64,000 bases of DNA from Allobosea sp. Root381 (GCF_001429395.1 NZ_LMJT01000045.1:62112-126111), one strand, 5' to 3'; counted from the first letter of the stretch, positions 44,402 through 53,813 are shown. The notes: generated by a model not told the origin, from the sequence alone. Translations and numbers: made by a program.

Positions 44402-45330
44402 GCCTCGTCTTCGACGTCGCGCTGGCCGCCGGCCTCGTCGCGCTCGCGCTGCATGTCGTGCTGACACGCGACGGCAAGGGCGCGATCATCGCCTTCATCG
44501 GCTTCGGGCTGCTGCTCGGTATCGGCTGGGCCAGGCTTGCCTCCGTCGATGTCGCGCTGACGGAGGCCGCGATCGGGGGCGGGCTCACAGGAATGCTGCT
44601 GCTGCGGACGCAAGCCCATCTCGCGGGGCGTGGCGTCCGTCCGGCGCAGACGGGCCATCCATCGTGGCGCCTCGCCGCGGCGGGCTGCACCATCGTCACG
44701 CTCGGGCTCGGCTATGTCGTCCTCGCCTTCCCTTCGCCTGCGCCGAGCCTGGCGCGAGAAGTCGCCGGCTCCCTCGATGCCACGGGCCTCGGCAATCCGG
44801 TCACGGCCGTGCTGCTGGCCTTCCGCGCCATCGATACGCTGCTCGAGAAGATCGTCATCATCCTCGCCCTGATCGGCGTCTGGTCGCTCGCATCCGACCC
44901 GAACTGGGGCGGTTCGTCCCATCTGCGCCCGGCGAGCGTTCCGGAACCGCTCGTGTTCCTCGCACGCATGCTGCCGCCCTTCGGCGTGGTGATCGCGGTC
45001 TATCAGGTCTGGGTCGGGGCCGACCTGCCGGGCGGAACCTTCCAGGCCGGCACGATCCTGGCGGCGATGTGGCTCCTGGTCATGCTGGCGGGCCTGCGTC
45101 CCGCGCCCGAGACCAGAGCCGCGGGGCTGCGCATGATGCTCGCCGCCGGCCCTGCCCTGTTCCTCCTGATCGGCTTCCTTGGCTTCCTCATCGCCGGCGG
45201 CTTCCTGGCCTATCCGGAGGCCGTCGCGAAGCCGCTGATCGTCGCGATCGAGGTGGCGCTGACGCTCTCGGTCGCGGCCACGCTCGGCCTGCTGGTCGCG
45301 GGCCCTCCCGACAAGGAGCCCGCGCGATGA
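44398..45330 (+). CDS. Fused DUF4040/MbhE-like/MnhB antiporter subunit
   Basis: This 310-residue membrane protein joins parts that are separate in archaeal Mbh complexes. Residues 1-75 match DUF4040 (MbhD), with VDVALTEAAIGGG. Residues 80-170 are an MbhE-like link with IVIILALIGVWS. Residues 180-300 match MnhB, with LPGGTFQAGTI in place of the common PGGGFQGG. In bacterial MrpA the first two parts form the C-terminal end. The protein therefore supplies the MrpA tail and MrpB without a NuoL-like MrpA body. It overlaps its neighbours by ATGA on both sides. Confidence 0.85.
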   Translation: MSLVFDVALAAGLVALALHVVLTRDGKGAIIAFIGFGLLLGIGWARLASVDVALTEAAIGGGLTGMLLLRTQAHLAGRGVRPAQTGHPSWRLAAAGCTIVTLGLGYVVLAFPSPAPSLAREVAGSLDATGLGNPVTAVLLAFRAIDTLLEKIVIILALIGVWSLASDPNWGGSSHLRPASVPEPLVFLARMLPPFGVVIAVYQVWVGADLPGGTFQAGTILAAMWLLVMLAGLRPAPETRAAGLRMMLAAGPALFLLIGFLGFLIAGGFLAYPEAVAKPLIVAIEVALTLSVAATLGLLVAGPPDKEPAR

Positions 45331-45677
45331 GCGCGCTCGCCCTCACCTCCGCCTCCCTGTTCGGGCTTTGCGGCGCGGCCCTCGTCGGCATCGGCCTGTT
45401 CTGCATCCTCACCCATCCCGAGCTGCTGCGCCGGCTCGTCGGCTTCAACATCCTCGGCGCCGGCATTTTCCTGGTCTTCGGGGCCGTGGCGCGGCGCGGC
45501 GCGGCGCTGGGCTTCGGCGGCGATCCGGTGCCGCAGGCGATGGTCATCACCGGCATCGTCGTCGCCTTCGCCGCGACCGCGCTGGCGGCGGCCCTGCTGC
45601 GCCGCCTGTTCGACCTGACCGGCAGGGCCTCGCTCGAAACCGGGCAGGCCGAGCTGCGCCCGCGGAGCGAGCCGTGA
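45327..45677 (+). CDS. mnhC: Na+/H+ antiporter subunit C (MnhC/NuoK-like)
   Basis: This 116-residue subunit has three membrane helices and is homologous to NuoK, with LLRRLVGFNILGAGIFLVF near residue 34 and DPVPQAMVITGIVVAFA near 66, as expected for MnhC. It starts at an ATG overlapping the previous stop and ends in a GTGA overlap with the following NuoN-like subunit. Confidence 0.9.
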   Translation: MSALALTSASLFGLCGAALVGIGLFCILTHPELLRRLVGFNILGAGIFLVFGAVARRGAALGFGGDPVPQAMVITGIVVAFAATALAAALLRRLFDLTGRASLETGQAELRPRSEP

Positions 45678-47197
45678 CGCCAGCGACCTATAGCGCGACG
45701 CCGGGCGGCTTCCTGCTCGTGCTCGCCGTCATGCTGCCAGCCGCCGCCATGCTCACGATGCTTGTGTCGCGCCCGCGCCATGCCCGCACGATCGCGCTCG
45801 CGACCATGGTTTTCGGCCTCGCGGTCGCTTTCTGGATCGGCGCCGAGCTCATGCGCAGCGGTACCGCACTGATCTATCTCGTCGGCAACTGGCAGCCGCC
45901 GCTCGGCATCGCGCTGCGGGCGGACGGCCTCTCGCTGATGATGCTCGCCGTGACGGCGCTCGTCATCACCGGCACCGGCCTGTTCGCCCACCGCCTGTTC
46001 GGACTCGACGCCACGACCTGCGACGGCCGCGTGGCGACGAGCTTCTGGATGCTGCTGATGGGGCTGTGGAGCGGGCTCAACCTCGTCTTCGTCTCGCAGG
46101 ATCTGTTCAATCTCTATGTTGCGCTCGAACTCCTGACCTTCGCGGCCGTGCCGCTGGTCTGCCTCGACGGGCGCGGCGAAACCGTGGCCGCAGCGCTGCG
46201 CTACCTGATGTTCGCGCTGCTCGGCTCGCTGCTCTATCTGCTCGGGGCGGGGCTGCTCTACGGCACCTATGGAACGCTCGACATCCGGCTGATCGCGAGC
46301 GCCAGCGAGCACGGCCCGGCGGTCCATCTCGCGCTGGCGCTGATGATCCCGGGGCTTCTCGCCAAGGCCGCGCTATTTCCTTTCCATCTCTGGCTGCCGC
46401 CGGCCCATGCGGGGGCGCCGGCCGCGGCCAGCACCGTGCTCTCGGCGCTCGTCGTCAAGGCGCCGATCTTCCTGATCCTGCGGCTGGTGCTGGACATCGC
46501 CCCGCCCGAGGCAGCGGCCTTCGCCGGCCAGGCGCTCGCTGTGCTGGGCGCGGGCTCGATCCTGTTCTGCAGCGTCATGGCGCTGCGGCAGGCGCGGCTG
46601 AAGCTGATGATCGCCTATTCGACCGTGGCGCAGATCGGCTATCTCTTCATCGTCTTCCCGCTCGCCGCTGGTGGCGACGGCGTGCCGCCCTGGGGCACGA
46701 TCGCCTGGACCGGCGGCGCACTCCAGCTCACCTCGCATGCGCTCGCCAAGGCCGCGATGTTCATGGCGGCCGGCATCGTCGCGGAAGCGATCGGGCATGA
46801 CCGCATCCGCGATCTCGGCGGCTTCGGCCGGGTTCTGCCCCTGTCGGCCGCGACCTTCGGTCTGGCCGGGCTCTCGCTGATGGGCATCCCGCCCAGCGGC
46901 GGCTTCATCGCGAAATGCCTGCTGCTGACCGCCGCGGTCATCGAAGACCATTACTGGCTCGCCTTCACCATTCTCGCAGGGGGGCTTCTGGCCGGTGCTT
47001 ACGTCTTCCGCGTGATGAACCGCGCGCTCGCGACTCCCGCCGTGCCGCTGGTGCTGCGCCAGCCGATCCCGCTCGGCCTCGAACTCATCCCGCTCGCGCT
47101 GGCGGTGATGGCGGTCGCGCTCGGCTTCCTGCCGCTCGAGCCCTTCGGCCTGCTGCAGATCGGCCGGCCCGATGCAATCCCGGTGGTCGCGCCATGA
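45674..47197 (+). CDS. mnhD: Proton-translocating antiporter subunit D (MnhD/NuoN-like)
   Basis: This 507-residue membrane protein has about 14 helices and belongs to the proton-conducting antiporter family. A conserved Glu lies in YVALELLTFAAVPL near residue 155, with a probable channel Lys in LLAKAALFPFHLWLPPAHAGAP near 232 and another in TSHALAKAAMFMAAG near 355. These match ion-translocating subunits of complex I and Mrp. The start is a GTG overlapping the mnhC stop, which is the only option in frame without a long overlap. Confidence 0.92.
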   Translation: MTPATYSATPGGFLLVLAVMLPAAAMLTMLVSRPRHARTIALATMVFGLAVAFWIGAELMRSGTALIYLVGNWQPPLGIALRADGLSLMMLAVTALVITGTGLFAHRLFGLDATTCDGRVATSFWMLLMGLWSGLNLVFVSQDLFNLYVALELLTFAAVPLVCLDGRGETVAAALRYLMFALLGSLLYLLGAGLLYGTYGTLDIRLIASASEHGPAVHLALALMIPGLLAKAALFPFHLWLPPAHAGAPAAASTVLSALVVKAPIFLILRLVLDIAPPEAAAFAGQALAVLGAGSILFCSVMALRQARLKLMIAYSTVAQIGYLFIVFPLAAGGDGVPPWGTIAWTGGALQLTSHALAKAAMFMAAGIVAEAIGHDRIRDLGGFGRVLPLSAATFGLAGLSLMGIPPSGGFIAKCLLLTAAVIEDHYWLAFTILAGGLLAGAYVFRVMNRALATPAVPLVLRQPIPLGLELIPLALAVMAVALGFLPLEPFGLLQIGRPDAIPVVAP

Positions 47198-48825
47198 GCG
47201 CCGCAAGCCTGCTCCTCGCCGCGACGATCCTGCTGCCGCTGGCCATGGCGGCCGGCTGCCTGTCCCAGCGGTTCAGGGCGCGGGCGCCGGCATTGCTCGT
47301 CCTCGCGCCGCTGCCGGCGATGCTCGCAGCCCTGCTCCTCCCGGACGGTGCCTCGGCCTCCTTCCCGGTTCCGTTCCGGATGACGCTGGCGCTGGATCGG
47401 CCCGGCGCGATCCTGCTCGGCGGCGCGGCGCTGCTCTGGAGCGCGGCCGGCGCCTACACCGCCTCCTATATGGGCGGCAAGCCCGGCACGCAGGGTTTTG
47501 CGATCTGGTGGCTGCTGACGCTCGCCGGCAGCCTCGGCGTCTTCATCGTCGCGGATTTCGCGAGCTTCTACCTGCTTTTCACCCTGGCGAGCCTGTCGGC
47601 CTACGGCCTCGTCGCGCATGAGCAGACCGCCGGGGCGAAGCGTGCCGGCGTCGTCTACATGGTGCTGGCCCTGCTTGCCGAAGCCTTCCTGCTGCTCGCG
47701 CTGGTGATGCTCGCCACCGGCAGCCCGGACTCCAATCCGCTGATCCGGGAGACGGCCGCGACCCTGCCCGCCTCACCACTGCGGGACGGCATTGTCCTCC
47801 TCGTCATACTCGCCTTCGCGTTGAAAATGGGGCTCGTGCCGCTGCATGTCTGGCTGCCGCTGGCGCATCCGGCCGCGCCGATGCCGGCCTCGGCCGTGCT
47901 CAGCGGCGTGCTGGTCAAGGCCGGCGTGATCGGGCTGATCCGCTTCCTGCCCTATGAGACGGCGCTGCCGGCCTGGGGCTTCGGGCTGGCGGTGGCCGGC
48001 GTGCTGACCGCTTGGTACGGCGCCGCTGTCGGCATCGCGCAGCGACGGCCAAAGACGATCCTGGCCTATTCGACGGTCAGCCAGATGGGGCTGGTTGCTG
48101 CGATCGCCGGTGCGGGCCTGGCGGCCGGCGATGCCGGGACGCCCGGCCTCGCGGCCTATTACGGGCTGCATCACACGCTGGTCAAAGGCGCACTCTTCCT
48201 CGCCGTCGGCATTGCTTTGGCCAGCGGGGGCCTGCGGCTGCGGGTCGTGCTGCTGCTGACCGGCCTGCTCGCGCTCAGCCTCGCCGGCCTGCCCCTGACC
48301 AGCGGCGCGCTCGCCAAGCTCGCGGTCAAGCCGATGCTCGGCTACGGCCTGCTCAGCCTTGCGGTCTCGCTCGCCGCCGCCGGCAGCACGATGCTGATGC
48401 TGCATTTCATCGCGGTACTCGCGCGGGAGACGGTTCAGAATCCAGATGCCGCGGCTCCAAAGGGTCAGGTGATCCCCTTCCTCGCCGTTCTGATCGCTTC
48501 TTTCGTCCTGCCATGGTGGCTCTACCCCTCCCTGACGGGCGCTGCGCTCGCCAGCGTCTGGGAATTCGCCTCGTTCTGGAAGCTGGTCTGGCCGCTGCTG
48601 CTGGGGGCGGCCGTCTTCGTCCTGTTCCGGCGCTTCAACGGCATCGCGGGCGCGATCCCGGAAGGCGATATCCTGGTCCTGGCCGAGCGGCAGGCTCCGC
48701 GCCTGTCCCATCTGGCTGCCGCGATCGAGCGGCTCGACCGCTCGCTGCGCCAGTGGCCGGTCGCCGGCCTTCTGCTGATCGGCCTCGCCATCCTGCTCGG
48801 CGGGCGCTTCCTTCTGACCTCGTAG
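47194..48825 (+). CDS. Second NuoN/MnhD-like antiporter subunit
   Basis: This 543-residue protein has about 14 membrane helices and belongs to the same family as the preceding gene, with LKMGLVPLHVWLPLAHPAAPMP near 210 and LAYSTVSQMGLVAAIAG near 290. The acidic residue expected in the fifth helix is not obvious (FYLLFTLASLSAYGL), so its pumping may be altered. The C-terminal 80 residues include a charged, probably cytoplasmic helix (ERQAPRLSHLAAAIERLDRS) and a final membrane segment. It overlaps mnhD by ATGA and is followed 19 bp later by the SLC13 gene. Confidence 0.88.
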   Translation: MSAASLLLAATILLPLAMAAGCLSQRFRARAPALLVLAPLPAMLAALLLPDGASASFPVPFRMTLALDRPGAILLGGAALLWSAAGAYTASYMGGKPGTQGFAIWWLLTLAGSLGVFIVADFASFYLLFTLASLSAYGLVAHEQTAGAKRAGVVYMVLALLAEAFLLLALVMLATGSPDSNPLIRETAATLPASPLRDGIVLLVILAFALKMGLVPLHVWLPLAHPAAPMPASAVLSGVLVKAGVIGLIRFLPYETALPAWGFGLAVAGVLTAWYGAAVGIAQRRPKTILAYSTVSQMGLVAAIAGAGLAAGDAGTPGLAAYYGLHHTLVKGALFLAVGIALASGGLRLRVVLLLTGLLALSLAGLPLTSGALAKLAVKPMLGYGLLSLAVSLAAAGSTMLMLHFIAVLARETVQNPDAAAPKGQVIPFLAVLIASFVLPWWLYPSLTGAALASVWEFASFWKLVWPLLLGAAVFVLFRRFNGIAGAIPEGDILVLAERQAPRLSHLAAAIERLDRSLRQWPVAGLLLIGLAILLGGRFLLTS

Positions 48826-48844
48826 CAAACGGACAAGACCTGAC

Positions 48845-50662
48845 GTGACCGCCATCGAAAGCACCGCCCTCGTTGTCGCCGTTACGGTCGCGCTCTTCGC
48901 CTGGAACCGGCTCCCGGTGGTCGTGGTCGCGATCGGGGCTGCGCTGTCGCTCTGGGCGCTGGAAGTGGTCACGATCGAGCAGGCGCTGGCCGGCTTCGGC
49001 GACCGGGCGGTGCTCTTCGTCGCGAGCCTCTTCATCGTCAGCGCGGCGCTGGAGAAGACCGGCGTCACCGCCTGGGCGGGGCAACTCCTGATCTCCCGGG
49101 CCGGCGAGAGCCGCTCGCGCCTGCTGGTGATCATCATGGCGGCTTCCGGCTGCCTGACGGCGCTGATCAGCGGCGGCGGCGCAGTCGCGGCGCTGATGCC
49201 GGTCGTCGTCATGGCGGCGATCCGGCTGCGCCAGTCGCCTGCGCAGCTCCTGATGCCGCTCGCCTTCGCCGCCCATGCCGGAGCCAATATCCTGCTCACC
49301 GGCGCGCCGAAGAACATCCTCGTCTCGGAGGCGCTGGAGGATAGCGGGCTGCCCGGCTTCGGCTTCGCCGAGTTCGCCCTCGTCGGCGTGCCGCTGCTCG
49401 CCGGGACGATGCTGATCATCCTGCTGCTGGGCCGGCGGCTGCTGCCGGAACAGAGCCGTGCGCGGCTCCCGGCCGATTTCAGCCGGCACGCCCAGACGCT
49501 GGTCGAGCATTACGGGCTGACCGACGGCTTCTTCCATCTGCGCGTGCGGGCGAGTTCACCCTCCATTGGCCTTCCGGCGGCGGAACTGGACCTGCGGCGC
49601 CATGGCAGCGTCGAGCTCGTCTCCGCCCTCGCGGGCGCCTCAAGCAGGCCGCTCGGCGCCGCCGCGATCCGCGAAGGCGACTATCTCCTGGTCAGGGGTG
49701 AGGGGGACGCCGTCGCCCGCCTCTGCGCCGAGCAGCATCTTGCGCCCCGGGACGAGACAGCCGACGCAACCGGCGACGCGGCCGGAGCCCTGCTGAACGA
49801 GCGGACCGGGCTGGCCGAGGTGGTCATCCCGCCGCGCTCCGGCCTGATCGGGCAGGCCCTGCATCCCGGCATGACGACGGAGAGCGGCGATCTCATCGTG
49901 CTCGCGGTCCAGCGCGGCGGGCTCGATCTCGACCCGGGCAGCCCCGCCCTTCAGGCGGGCGACACCATCCTGGTGAAGGGAAGCTGGAAGGCGCTCGACC
50001 TCCGGCTCGCGGATCCGGATGTCCTCGTCGTCAACTCGCCCGACCTCGTCCGCCGCCAGGCGGTGCCGATGGGCGCCGGTGCGGGCGTCGCGATAGCTGC
50101 CCTGTCGGCGCTCGTCGTGCTGCTCGCGACCGGCATCGTGCCGCCGGCGGTGGCGGCGCTCATCTGCGCGCTGGGGCTGATCGGCGCCGGCATCCTCTCG
50201 GTCGAGGAAGCCTATCGCGCCATCCATTGGACCACGATCATCCTGATCGGCGCGATGATGCCGCTCTCGGTCGCGATGGTGCAGTCCGGCGCGGCCGACC
50301 TCGTCGCCAGCCATCTCGTGGCGTTGACGGGCGGCGGGGGGCCGATCGTCTTCCTCGCCGGGCTCTTTCTGCTGACCGCCTGCCTCGGCCAGATCATGAG
50401 CAACACCGCGACGACGATGCTGGTGATCCCGATCGCGATGGCGGCCGCGACCAGCATGGGCGTCTCGCCCCGGCCGATCCTGATGAGCCTGTGCATCGCC
50501 GGCGCCGCCTCCTTCATGACGCCGATCGCGACCTCGACCAATCTGATGGTGATGGGCCCGGGCGGCTACGCCTTTGGCGATTACTGGAAGCTCGGCCTGC
50601 CGCTGATGATCTGGTTCTTCGTGATGGCGGTATTTTATGTGCCGCTGGTGTGGCGGTTCTGA
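48845..50662 (+). CDS. SLC13-family permease with two RCK_C domains (second copy)
   Basis: This 605-residue paralogue of the transporter at 24382-26220 has the same layout: five membrane helices, a cytoplasmic region with two RCK_C-like repeats (about 215-385), and five more helices ending TNLMVMGPGGYAFGDYWKLG. The substrate is unknown, with sodium-coupled anions likely from the family. It starts with GTG 19 bp after the antiporter operon, so it is probably co-transcribed and could use the ion gradient made by that antiporter. Confidence 0.9.
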   Translation: MTAIESTALVVAVTVALFAWNRLPVVVVAIGAALSLWALEVVTIEQALAGFGDRAVLFVASLFIVSAALEKTGVTAWAGQLLISRAGESRSRLLVIIMAASGCLTALISGGGAVAALMPVVVMAAIRLRQSPAQLLMPLAFAAHAGANILLTGAPKNILVSEALEDSGLPGFGFAEFALVGVPLLAGTMLIILLLGRRLLPEQSRARLPADFSRHAQTLVEHYGLTDGFFHLRVRASSPSIGLPAAELDLRRHGSVELVSALAGASSRPLGAAAIREGDYLLVRGEGDAVARLCAEQHLAPRDETADATGDAAGALLNERTGLAEVVIPPRSGLIGQALHPGMTTESGDLIVLAVQRGGLDLDPGSPALQAGDTILVKGSWKALDLRLADPDVLVVNSPDLVRRQAVPMGAGAGVAIAALSALVVLLATGIVPPAVAALICALGLIGAGILSVEEAYRAIHWTTIILIGAMMPLSVAMVQSGAADLVASHLVALTGGGGPIVFLAGLFLLTACLGQIMSNTATTMLVIPIAMAAATSMGVSPRPILMSLCIAGAASFMTPIATSTNLMVMGPGGYAFGDYWKLGLPLMIWFFVMAVFYVPLVWRF

Positions 50663-50680
50663 ACGCGCGGAAACCCAATG

Positions 50681-50796
50681 AGCCCTCATCCTGAGGAGCC
50701 GCGAGCGGCGTCTCGAAGGATGCTTTCAGGAGGCTCCAGTGACCGCTGGACCATCCTTCGAGACGCGGCCTACGGCCGCTCCTCAGGGTGAGGGCT
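50681..50796. repeat. Dispersed palindromic repeat, copy 2 (116 bp)
   Basis: The ends are AGCCCTCATCCTGAGGAGC and GCTCCTCAGGGTGAGGGCT, complementary except for one G-T pair. Inner arms GCGTCTCGAAGGATG and CATCCTTCGAGACGC are exactly complementary. The element lies between convergent stop codons and may serve as a transcript end for both. It is related to the copy at 43153-43272. Confidence 0.85.
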
Positions 50797-50813
50797 AAGG
50801 GGAAAGGCGTGCG

Positions 50814-52301
50814 CTACTCCGGCTTCTTCTCCACTGCCGCCGCGCTCGCCCGCGGGCCGAGCCGCTCGTCGATGCGCTCCTGCAGATAGGGGTAGAACGG
50901 GTTCGAGGACATGCGCAGCAGCGCGTCGAGATTGACGATCAGCGTGCCGCGCTCGCCGCGCGCCGCGACCGAGCCGAGCGCGATGCCGAAATCGTCCTTC
51001 GGATCGGGCGTCATGCCGTAGAGCCCGTCCGTCAGCGGAAACGGCAGCGCGACATGCGAGAGCGAGAAGACGTCGCGCGGATAGGTCAGGCCGAGCGCCC
51101 GCTCGCTCTCCTCGGTCGCGCCGGCCTCCGTCACCCGCTCGACAACATCGCTCGAATCCGGGCCTGAATTGGTGATGACGGACAGGCGGAAATTGCGCGG
51201 CGCCGGCGGCAGCATCCGCGTCAGCAAGGTGTCGGCCGAGCTGTTCAGCAGCGGCCCGAACTTGGCGCTGCGGTTGAGATCGAACAGCACGAGCTCGCTG
51301 CCATTGGCCGGCAGATGGGCATAGAGCGAGGAGAGGATCGCGCGGGTGCTGACCGTGAAGTCCATCACCGACTGGAAGGTGATCAGCGGCGCGATGTCCT
51401 TGAGGCGGCCTTCGCGCGACTGCCGCAGGATTTTCTGCTGCAGGGCTGCGGTCAGGAGATGGGATTGCCGCGCGCCGTTCACCGGAAACGAGTTGTATTT
51501 GAACGGGTTGAACTCGGGCAGCACGCTGAGCCAGGCCGCCTTGGCGAAGGCAGGCAGGATCGCCGGCAAGGCGGCGAGGCCGGCGAAGCGCGCGAAAGAG
51601 GTGATGCCGACCATCGGCGAGATCAGCACGAGCCGGTCCGGCCGCGCCAGCTTCGCATCGTCGAGGGCTTCGAGCGCGTACATCAGCGCGAGCGCGCCAC
51701 CATTCGAGAAACCGACCAGATGCAAGGGCACCGACGCGCCCGACAGGCGGCGCGCCTCGCGTACGGCAAGCCGCGTCGCGGCGAGCCAGTCTTCCCATTC
51801 GACCTCGGTCAGGCCGGCCGGCACGGTGCCATGGCCGGGCAGCCTGATCGCCACCGCGACAAAGCCGCGCTCGCGATATTGCCGGGCGATGTGGCGCAGG
51901 CTGTAGGGGGAATCCGTCAGCCCGTGCAGGAAGACGGCCGCTCCCTTCGGCGGCCCCTCCGGCTGCAGCACATAGGAGCGGTTCCAGTCCTGCGCGAAGC
52001 GTCCGGGATAGATCGGGCTGTCGTCGAAATAGCGGTTGAACGAAACCCGCTCCTCCGGCTCGAGCTTCTGCGTCACCTCGGCTCGGACCTCGGCGAAGGC
52101 CTCGCCCTCGGCCGTGAGATAATCCTGCCAGCCGGACCGATCGAGCTCGGCAATCGAGAGCTCGCGGGGGATATAGGTATGCCAGGGCTCGAGTGGCGCG
52201 CCGCGCTGGGTCGCATAGATGCGGAAACCCAGCAGTGAGACGGCAACGATCGCGACGGCGATCGCCGCGCGTTTCAGGGCCTTCTTGAGAAAGATCCGCA
52301 T
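50814..52301 (-). CDS. Alpha/beta hydrolase, membrane-anchored
   Basis: This 495-residue protein has an N-terminal signal-anchor helix (residues 11-28) and an alpha/beta-hydrolase domain. The oxyanion motif LHGLTDSPYS is at 125-134, PGHGT at 155-159, and the nucleophile Ser199 is in GFSNGG. The acid and His are not assigned with certainty; a PLTDG/YGM stretch near 420 is a candidate area. It resembles monoacylglycerol-lipase-type enzymes (Hydrolase_4) with an unusually long C-terminal part. It lies downstream of the sox genes on the same strand, 168 bp away. Confidence 0.85.
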   Translation of the reverse strand: MRIFLKKALKRAAIAVAIVAVSLLGFRIYATQRGAPLEPWHTYIPRELSIAELDRSGWQDYLTAEGEAFAEVRAEVTQKLEPEERVSFNRYFDDSPIYPGRFAQDWNRSYVLQPEGPPKGAAVFLHGLTDSPYSLRHIARQYRERGFVAVAIRLPGHGTVPAGLTEVEWEDWLAATRLAVREARRLSGASVPLHLVGFSNGGALALMYALEALDDAKLARPDRLVLISPMVGITSFARFAGLAALPAILPAFAKAAWLSVLPEFNPFKYNSFPVNGARQSHLLTAALQQKILRQSREGRLKDIAPLITFQSVMDFTVSTRAILSSLYAHLPANGSELVLFDLNRSAKFGPLLNSSADTLLTRMLPPAPRNFRLSVITNSGPDSSDVVERVTEAGATEESERALGLTYPRDVFSLSHVALPFPLTDGLYGMTPDPKDDFGIALGSVAARGERGTLIVNLDALLRMSSNPFYPYLQERIDERLGPRASAAAVEKKPE

Positions 52302-52469
52302 CTCACCGCTTCCCGCGCAGGAGCGGCGATGCCGGTTCCGGCATCCCGCAATCTCGCCGTTATGTCGGCCCGTTCCCTGTCAGGGGAGTGCGCAGTATCC
52401 CAAAAACGCACCTTGTGTCCCGATTTTTTCTCGATCGTCCGAACTTCCCCGCCGGCACGAGGCATGCCG

Positions 52470-53753
52470 TCAGGAAAACATGTCGGCCGTGATCGCGCCA
52501 TACCAGCTCATGTTCTCGGCCTGGGTCTGGCGGCGGAGTTCCTCACTCTCGCCCGGGGCAGAGACGAAGGTCTCGGTAGCCGCGATCCGTCCGTCCTTAG
52601 GCTCGTAGCGGCCACCCACCTTGATCGCGTCGTCGGTATCGATCAGGCTCCAGCAGGTGTTGACGTAACGCGCCGGGAAGGCCCGGCTGCCGGTCAGCTC
52701 GTGGCGGATGACCATGGCCGCTACCTTGGCCTGGCTGTTGGCGGAGAAGGCGGATTTCGGCATGTCGCCGGCGATGCAGGCATCGCCCAGCACGAAGACG
52801 TTCGGGTCGGAGGCCGATTTCATCGTCGCCGGGTCGATGGTGCAGTAACCGCCGGGGGGTGCCAGGCCCGCGCTGCGGGCGATTTCTCCGGCCATCTGCG
52901 CCGGGATGACGTTGACGAAGGCGCAGTCGCGATAGGTCTCGAAGCCGGTCTCGACGCTGTTCGTGCCAGGATCGACGGATTTGACGCCGTCATGCACCTT
53001 GGGACCGAGCCATTCGATCATGCCGCCATAGCGCTTCTCCCAGTCGGCCTGGAAGGCGGCCTGCTTGGAGAAGCTCTCCTTGGGGTCGAGGATGACGATC
53101 TTCGCCTTCGCCTTGCCGGCCTGCTTCAGCACATGGGCGAACATCGAGGCCCGTTCATAGGGCCCGGGCGGGCAGCGATAGGGGTTCGGCGGTGCGATCA
53201 TGACGATGATGCCGCCATCCGGCACCTGCTCGAGCCGCTCGCGGACCAACTGCGTCTGGCGCCCCGGCTTCCAGCCATGCGGCATCGCCTCCTCGCTCTC
53301 CTTCGACCAGCCGGGGACGGAATCGTATTTCAGGTCGATGCCGGGGGAGAGGACGAGCCGGTCATAAGGCAGGCGCTGGCCGGTGGAGAGCAGTACCTCC
53401 CTGCGGTCGCGGTCGATCGCGGTCGCCCGGGCGCGCGCCAGCGTCAGCGCCTCGCCGTAATTTGCCGCCAGCGCATCGTAGCGGTGGACGATCTCGTCAT
53501 AGCCCTTGAAGCCCCCGATATAGAGGTTCGAGTGGAAGCAGCTCTGGTAGGTCTCGTTCTCCTCGACCAGCGTGACGGCAATCGCCCCCTGGCTGTCCCT
53601 GGCAATGTAGCGGGCGGCGGTGGCACCGCCGGCCCCGCCGCCGACCACCACGACACGCGGCCTTGCCTGTCCGAGCACGGCCGGCGCAGGCAGGCCGAGC
53701 GCTGCTGCGGCGGCAAGCCCGGAGGCGACGAGGCCTCGACGATCGATCTGCAT
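52470..53753 (-). CDS. fccB: Flavocytochrome c sulfide dehydrogenase flavoprotein (FccB/SoxF-like)
   Basis: This 427-residue periplasmic FAD protein has a Tat-type signal (RRGLVASGLAAAAALG), an FAD-binding loop VVVGGGAGGATAARY near 34, and the second FAD motif VFVLGDACIAGDMPKSAFSAN near 335. The C-terminal FCSD domain includes ARYVNTCWSLI. The redox cysteines are likely Cys72 (YQSCFH) and the one in VNTCWS. It oxidises sulfide to sulfur and passes electrons to a cytochrome c, which the gene 60 bp upstream could encode. SoxF in Paracoccus is of this type. GGGAGGG precedes the ATG. Confidence 0.9.
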   Translation of the reverse strand: MQIDRRGLVASGLAAAAALGLPAPAVLGQARPRVVVVGGGAGGATAARYIARDSQGAIAVTLVEENETYQSCFHSNLYIGGFKGYDEIVHRYDALAANYGEALTLARARATAIDRDRREVLLSTGQRLPYDRLVLSPGIDLKYDSVPGWSKESEEAMPHGWKPGRQTQLVRERLEQVPDGGIIVMIAPPNPYRCPPGPYERASMFAHVLKQAGKAKAKIVILDPKESFSKQAAFQADWEKRYGGMIEWLGPKVHDGVKSVDPGTNSVETGFETYRDCAFVNVIPAQMAGEIARSAGLAPPGGYCTIDPATMKSASDPNVFVLGDACIAGDMPKSAFSANSQAKVAAMVIRHELTGSRAFPARYVNTCWSLIDTDDAIKVGGRYEPKDGRIAATETFVSAPGESEELRRQTQAENMSWYGAITADMFS

Positions 53754-53813
53754 GGCTCCCTCCCGTTCTGTCCCTAGTCTCGCATCAGCGCGGCCCGGCG
53801 CCGTCGCGAACGC

